Shown here piece by piece: positions 59,334 through 62,869 of a stretch of DNA of 62,869 bases. A model generated the notes under the pieces. It did no database searches and was not told the DNA's origin. It saw nothing but the letters and a program-made list of their open reading frames with translations. Position 1 is the first letter of the stretch. Each line of letters opens with the position of its first letter. The DNA lies in NCBI GenBank assembly GCA_964402955.1, contig CAYOEZ010000005.1, positions 1 to 62,869 on the forward strand, written 5' to 3'. The stretch is from CAYOEZ01 sp964402955 (lineage in GTDB: Bacteria; Chloroflexota; DTOL01; DAOUCN01). Both the position numbers and the translations under genes were made by a program.

Positions 59334-59828
59334 TCACACGTCGTTGTCTTGATCCCAACTGGCAGCATTGCTGATGGCGCGCAACTCGCCTCCGTCCAGC
59401 CATACCAAGCGGCAGCGCATGCAAACATCGATCACAATGTTGCCTGGCCCGTAATAGGGATGCGTGTCCAATAACTGATTGCAGCCCGGGCAGTGTAAAG
59501 AGCGCTGCAGGTCGTCGCGGTTGAGCGGCCGCAGTGGAGCATCGGGCGCCGCGTCCTGCGCCCGCAGGTACTTGACAAGCAGGGCAAACATCCCCTGGTT
59601 GATCAAGACGCCGTGACAGCGCCGGCAATACTGCGCCGGGACATCTGCTACTGTTGCTGCAACCAGCGTGTCCTTGCACAGCGGGCAGTGTAGCTGGCTC
59701 TCGATGCCGATCACATCCACCGTATCCTGCGATTCGGTGGGAAAGAAGAGTGATGAGCAGTAGCGGCAGTACAGATAGCTGCCAGGCCCTGCCACGCGCA
59801 GCGGAGCGCCGCAGTTGGAACAATTCAA
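59334..59828 (-). CDS. TFIIB-type zinc-ribbon protein
   Basis: 164 aa with four CxxC pairs: CSNCGAPL, CRYCSSLFF, CPLCKDTL with CRRCHGVLIN, and CPGCNQLLD with CMRCRLVWLDGGELRAI. The last two knuckles and the WLDGGEL end match zf-TFIIB proteins of unknown function. It overlaps the preceding membrane-protein gene by 4 nt (ATGA). Confidence 0.8.
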   Translation of the reverse strand: MNCSNCGAPLRVAGPGSYLYCRYCSSLFFPTESQDTVDVIGIESQLHCPLCKDTLVAATVADVPAQYCRRCHGVLINQGMFALLVKYLRAQDAAPDAPLRPLNRDDLQRSLHCPGCNQLLDTHPYYGPGNIVIDVCMRCRLVWLDGGELRAISNAASWDQDNDV

Positions 59829-60415
59829 GTCGGACCTCCGGCGCCATATCTCTTGTTGTACTCCCTGAGAGACAACGGGTATAGCAACAGACCTAGCACA
59901 ACTGCAACGCCGCTCATCACCACAAGCCCGAGGGAATTGTCAGCGCCACAGAAGCCACACAGATCCAGGAACGCCGTGGCATCGGGATACTCACTGAAAT
60001 CGTGTTCGCGGCTAGCAACACTGTAGCGCTTCTCAGCCATGCGGGTCAGAATGCCGCGTGGCTGCCTGGCCTGGAGGGCATTACATGAGACCTTGTCACT
60101 GTATAGCACGACTGTGACAACCGTCTGTGACGTATTGGTCAGCACGGCATACGTTCTGTCCGAGCCCATATACCAGATGTTCTGGCAATTCCATACGCCG
60201 TCTTCGATAGTCACCCAGGGCTTCGAGTCTGCAATGGCAGCAGCTTCGACCATCGTTACGCTCTGCGGTTGATCTGGCATCTGCGCGTAGTCGTGCCACC
60301 AAACAATGCCTAGTGCAGTTGCCCCAACTGCAAAAAGCACACCTACCAGGCCAGCCAGCTTCGGATGTTTCACAAATAGATCAAGCAGCACAGCAATGGT
60401 GTGAACAAAAATCAT
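59825..60415 (-). CDS. uncharacterised membrane protein with two transmembrane segments
   Basis: 196 aa. The first helix is LAGLVGVLFAVGATALGIVW and the last GLVVMSGVAVVLGLLLYPLS. Between them lies a ~110-residue domain (TMVEAAAIADSKPWVTIEDG, WNCQNIWY, YAVLTNTSQTVVTVVLYS) that should face outside. The layout resembles DUF3592 or GIDE-type proteins, but I cannot assign a family. It shares 4-nt overlaps with both neighbours. Confidence 0.65.
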   Translation of the reverse strand: MIFVHTIAVLLDLFVKHPKLAGLVGVLFAVGATALGIVWWHDYAQMPDQPQSVTMVEAAAIADSKPWVTIEDGVWNCQNIWYMGSDRTYAVLTNTSQTVVTVVLYSDKVSCNALQARQPRGILTRMAEKRYSVASREHDFSEYPDATAFLDLCGFCGADNSLGLVVMSGVAVVLGLLLYPLSLREYNKRYGAGGPT

Positions 60416-60753
60416 TGATAGTGCTCCTTGCTAGGTCGCCGCGCCAACAGCCGGCCGCGGATACCTGCTGGGTCAAGGCGCGACTCGTTCTGCTCTCTAG
60501 TTCTCTTGGCCTGTCCTTGCCGGCGCTGTAGATAGGCATCAACCTCGGGTCGCTGGTGGAGATAGTAGGCGATGACTGAATAGACGTCGGCCAGATTGAG
60601 CGACGGATACTGGTGCGTGATTTCCTCAGCCGTCGCACCATCTAGGAACGCTGAGATAACTGTGTCGAGTGACACACGCGTCCGTCCCGCACGCATGACA
60701 CCGTCAGGGTCTGCGACTAGAGGAACAATCTCAGGTGTAATTGCCAGAGTCAT
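60412..60753 (-). CDS. DUF433 domain protein (antitoxin-like)
   Basis: 113 aa. ITPEIVPLVADPDGVMRAGR, TRVSLDTVISAFLDGATAEE and QYPSLNLADVYSVIAYYLHQ follow the DUF433 winged-helix family, usually the antitoxin of a DUF5615 PIN-like toxin. Here the next gene is a membrane protein and no DUF5615 is present. The ATG at 60753 has the SD ggagg; the longer frame to 60879 lacks support. Confidence 0.8.
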   Translation of the reverse strand: MTLAITPEIVPLVADPDGVMRAGRTRVSLDTVISAFLDGATAEEITHQYPSLNLADVYSVIAYYLHQRPEVDAYLQRRQGQAKRTREQNESRLDPAGIRGRLLARRPSKEHYQ

Positions 60754-60879
60754 GGTAGGTACCTCCAAGTCACTGCAGCTTCCGCGATGCCTTGGCCGGT
60801 GGGCTGGCGCAGAAGAGTTCTCCAAAAGTGTCCAAACCCGTTGTTGCAGCAATCGGCCGCCGTGTGCTTCGACGCACAT

Positions 60880-61314
60880 TCATAACTTGTCCTGCCTCAC
60901 CGGCCGTTTCTTGACAAGCAGCAACTGCTCCACGTCATCCACGTCGGCGGCAGAAATCACAGGAATGAACAGCCAGCGCCCATCGTGCAGTTGCGGCGTC
61001 TCCCTGAACACCTGGCCCACGTGCTCGCCGAGCGTCAGCGCTTCGGCCTGCTCCACCTCGGCTTTGCCCAGCACAACCTGTGCAATCAGGCTGTCTTTCT
61101 GTGGATAGAGGCTGACCAGCGACTTGCCGCTCTTGCGGTACCACATGTTCCAGCCGTAGTTCTTGCCGCCAAAGCTGAACTCGCCGGGCATTTGATAGGT
61201 TTCAGCGATGAAGGCGAGCAGCCGATCCCACCATGGTTTCGCTGCGCCGAGAGCAGCGGCAATCTCCTCAGCCGAGGGCTCGTGTGTCTTGTCGAGAAAA
61301 AAGCCGATTGGCAT
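60880..61314 (-). CDS. DUF3788 family protein
   Basis: 144 aa. PWWDRLLAFIAETYQMPGEF, GGKNYGWNMWYRKSGKSLVS, LYPQKDSLIAQVVLG and QLHDGRWLFIPVISAADVDD match the DUF3788 pattern, a fold that resembles MerR effector-binding or SRPBCC-like domains. The function is unknown. It is a single gene with no partner evident. Confidence 0.75.
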   Translation of the reverse strand: MPIGFFLDKTHEPSAEEIAAALGAAKPWWDRLLAFIAETYQMPGEFSFGGKNYGWNMWYRKSGKSLVSLYPQKDSLIAQVVLGKAEVEQAEALTLGEHVGQVFRETPQLHDGRWLFIPVISAADVDDVEQLLLVKKRPVRQDKL

Positions 61315-61332
61315 GGAGCGCCTCCCTCTTCG

Positions 61333-61548
61333 TCAGGCTGTCTGTGCGGCCATAGGCGCGACCTGGTACTCAATGCGATTCGGTAGATTCACATGCTGTG
61401 ACGCGTCAAGAATCTCCAATCCTACAAGACTGCCTGAAGCGTCATAATCCAGAATCACGCCCGGCTTGTCCTCATCGCTCTCGGCAACCGCAGCGTCGGA
61501 AAAGATGATCGTCAGGGTGTCCGTTTCGTTGTCATAAAGCACTTTCAT
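61333..61548 (-). CDS. DUF2283 domain protein
   Basis: 71 aa. MKVLYDNETDTLTIIFSD followed by PGVILDYDASGSLVGLEIL is the DUF2283 signature. This small beta-rich protein is commonly encoded with a DUF4258 partner in a possible toxin-antitoxin pair. The ATG at 61548 overlaps the stop of the truncated upstream gene (ATGA). Confidence 0.85.
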   Translation of the reverse strand: MKVLYDNETDTLTIIFSDAAVAESDEDKPGVILDYDASGSLVGLEILDASQHVNLPNRIEYQVAPMAAQTA

Positions 61549-61645
61549 AGCGTGCCTCTCCAATGCTTCTCAACCTTACTGGTACGATAGACAGTCACAA
61601 CATCTGGTGGGTCGCGGTCAATATCCACAAATACACGATGTCGTC
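61545..61645 (-). pseudogene. DUF4258-like partner gene, truncated by the insertion sequence
   Basis: The minus-strand frame reads ERRHRVFVDIDRDPPDVVTV and YRTSKVEKHWRGTL and stops at the DUF2283 start. This is the C-terminal third of a DUF4258-type protein. Upstream, the sequence changes into the first IS repeat (from 61646), so the 5' two-thirds are lost. Confidence 0.55.
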
Positions 61646-61750
61646 GTTCAATGATTATGTCAGGGTCTAACTGTTCAATGAATATGTCAGGGTCTGCAAA
61701 GTTGTTCAGTGAATGTGTCAGGGTAATCGTTCAATGAAAACGTCAGGGTC
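61646..61750 (+). repeat. left end of insertion sequence with four iterated repeats
   Basis: Four ~22-bp copies with the pattern GTTCAATGA..(A/T)TGTCAGGGT lie at 61646, 61673, 61704 and 61729, all in the same orientation with 3-9 nt between them. They precede the transposase gene and are probably its subterminal binding sites. Confidence 0.8.
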
Positions 61751-61789
61751 GCTTGACCTACCGCCGCGGATGTGCGAAACTTGACCGCT

Positions 61790-62869
61790 ATGTCAAAACA
61801 CACGTCCCAAGTCGATTTGATCGGCAAGAAGCGTGACTCTGTTTTTCGTGACCTCGATGCCCATCGTATGACAGCGGTGAACGCAGCACAGAGCCTGGGT
61901 ATCACTGAGCGGCAGGTATGGCGTCTCCTCGCAGCGTTCCGCCATGAGGGAGCGGATGCTGTCGTCCACGGAAACCGTGGGCGGATGCCAATCCAGACCC
62001 TGCCGGCAGAGATACGTCAGCGCATCACTGAGCTGGCTCAGACCAAGTATGTTGACTTCAACCAGACGCATTTCACAGAGAAGCTTCAGAGCGTTGAGAA
62101 CATCACGGTGTCCCGGTCGACGGTATGGCGCATCCTGCAGGAAGCCGGCATCCGCAGCCCGCAACGCCATCGACGTCCAAAGCATCGCTCACGCCGGGAA
62201 CGGCGGCCACGGGCCGGCATGATGCTGCAAGTTGATGGTAGCGACCATGACTGGTTCGAAGGCCGTGGTCCACGCCTCACGTTGCTTGGTGCGGTTGACG
62301 ATGCCACGGGCGAAGTCGTGGCCGTCCTGTTCCGCAACGAAGAAGATACCCATGGCTACATGTTGCTGCTCCACCGGATCGTTCTCCAGCGGGGTATCCC
62401 TCTGGCGATCTACGCTGATCAGCACAGCATTTTCATCTACACATCTGGTGAGAAAGAAACCATCGATGAGCAGCTTGCTGGTCAGCGTGCACCAACCCAG
62501 TTCGGACGTGTCCTGGATGACTTGGCGATTGAGCTTATCACTGCCCTGTCTCCCCAGGCCAAAGGACGGGTCGAGCGTTTGTGGGGCACCTTCCAGGACC
62601 GTCTGGTGAGCGAACTGCGCTTGGCTGGTATCTGCACACGGGACGAGGCCAATCAGTTTCTGCAGAGCTATCTGCCGACATACAATGCTCAGTTTGCTCG
62701 GTCGCCCGCAGAAACAGACAGCGCCTACCGTCCGGTACCCGCCAAGTTGGATCTGGACGTCATCTTTGCGTTCCAGTACAGCCGCATCGTCGCCAATGAC
62801 AATACGGTGAGGGCCGCGGCGACCACCGTGCAGATCCCGGCCAACGCCGAGAGGAGCAGCTACGCCAAG
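61790..62869 (+). mobile_element. ISNCY-type transposase, 3' end beyond the window
   Basis: The frame from ATG 61790 stays open for 360 codons to the window edge, so it has no stop codon here. An N-terminal helix-turn-helix (VNAAQSLGITERQVWRLLAA) is followed by ITVSRSTVWRILQEAG. The rve-like DDE core has MLQVDGSDHDWFEGRG (first Asp), IPLAIYADQHSIFIYTSG (second Asp) and QAKGRVERLWGTFQDRL (Glu). All three acidic residues are present, so the enzyme could be active. The layout matches ISNCY or related integrase-core transposases that recognise iterated end repeats. Confidence 0.85.

Noticed and set aside
58891..59847. 318-codon version of the GNAT gene
   Set aside because: The extra 175 codons run through the zinc-ribbon gene in another frame and are not protein-like; the ATG at 59322 has an SD.
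1..62869. tRNA or rRNA genes
   Set aside because: I scanned by eye for T-loop-like GTTCGAATC patterns and rRNA-like conserved stretches and found none. A covariance-model search would be needed to exclude them.

Overview
The window is a GC-rich bacterial segment, most likely from a Chloroflexota (Anaerolineae-like) genome. I infer this from the gene families present: PcRGLX/heparinase-type polysaccharide lyases, large secreted subtilases with DNRLRE or PPC-like tails, DUF6544, DUF5655 and DUF6958. No rRNA marker is present, so the taxonomy is an inference. Promoters are easy to read: several genes carry near-consensus TTGACA-N17-TATAAT boxes.

Layout. Positions 1-10.9 kb hold a plus-strand carbohydrate-catabolism cluster: the end of an unidentified protein, a PL26/YetA-like rhamnogalacturonan lyase, a truncated oligogalacturonate lyase, a cupin, a heparinase II/III-like lyase, a nitroreductase, an alpha/alpha-barrel-like protein and a glycyl radical enzyme. 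Degenerate 7-bp repeat arrays are strewn between these genes, and two of them bracket a frameshifted four-helix-bundle (S23/IVP) gene. Positions 10.9-17 kb are a corridor of decaying and small genes: broken Phd antitoxin, ComM tail, ROK head, GNAT tail, CDF transporter and uracil permease, interleaved with intact DUF1801, PTP, DUF5655, DUF6958, YciI and DinB genes. Positions 17-27.6 kb hold DUF6544, an AlkZ-like glycosylase, glycerate 2-kinase, a SagB-type oxidoreductase, a DUF2252 kinase-like protein, an SGNH hydrolase with a Cys-rich tail, a GH31 glycosidase and an ankyrin protein.

Positions 27.6-30.2 kb are housekeeping: rho, preceded by a perfect promoter and a small leader ORF that overlaps its start codon, then a LysM/M23 endopeptidase. 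Positions 30.3-38.3 kb form a defence island: a nucleotidyltransferase-fold gene pair, an APH-like kinase, a Type III restriction-modification (R-M) system, a DUF3800 protein and an IS3 remnant. Positions 38.4-49.9 kb encode secreted proteins: a VIT/VWA protein and two giant subtilases transcribed divergently from facing consensus promoters.

Positions 50.1-56 kb are a second defence region: an hsdS remnant, an AlbA_2 protein overlapping radC, and a Type II methyltransferase and endonuclease in a 4-nt overlap. A radical SAM gene sits between these, and a B12-binding radical SAM gene follows. Positions 57.6-61.6 kb carry toxin-antitoxin-like and small minus-strand genes (VapBC, VOC, GNAT, zinc ribbon, membrane protein, DUF433, DUF3788, DUF2283). 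The last of these, a DUF4258-like gene, is cut by an ISNCY-type insertion sequence that runs off the right edge. The catabolic genes suggest growth on pectin or other acidic polysaccharides. The R-M, toxin-antitoxin and IS remnants show repeated gain and loss of mobile defence genes.
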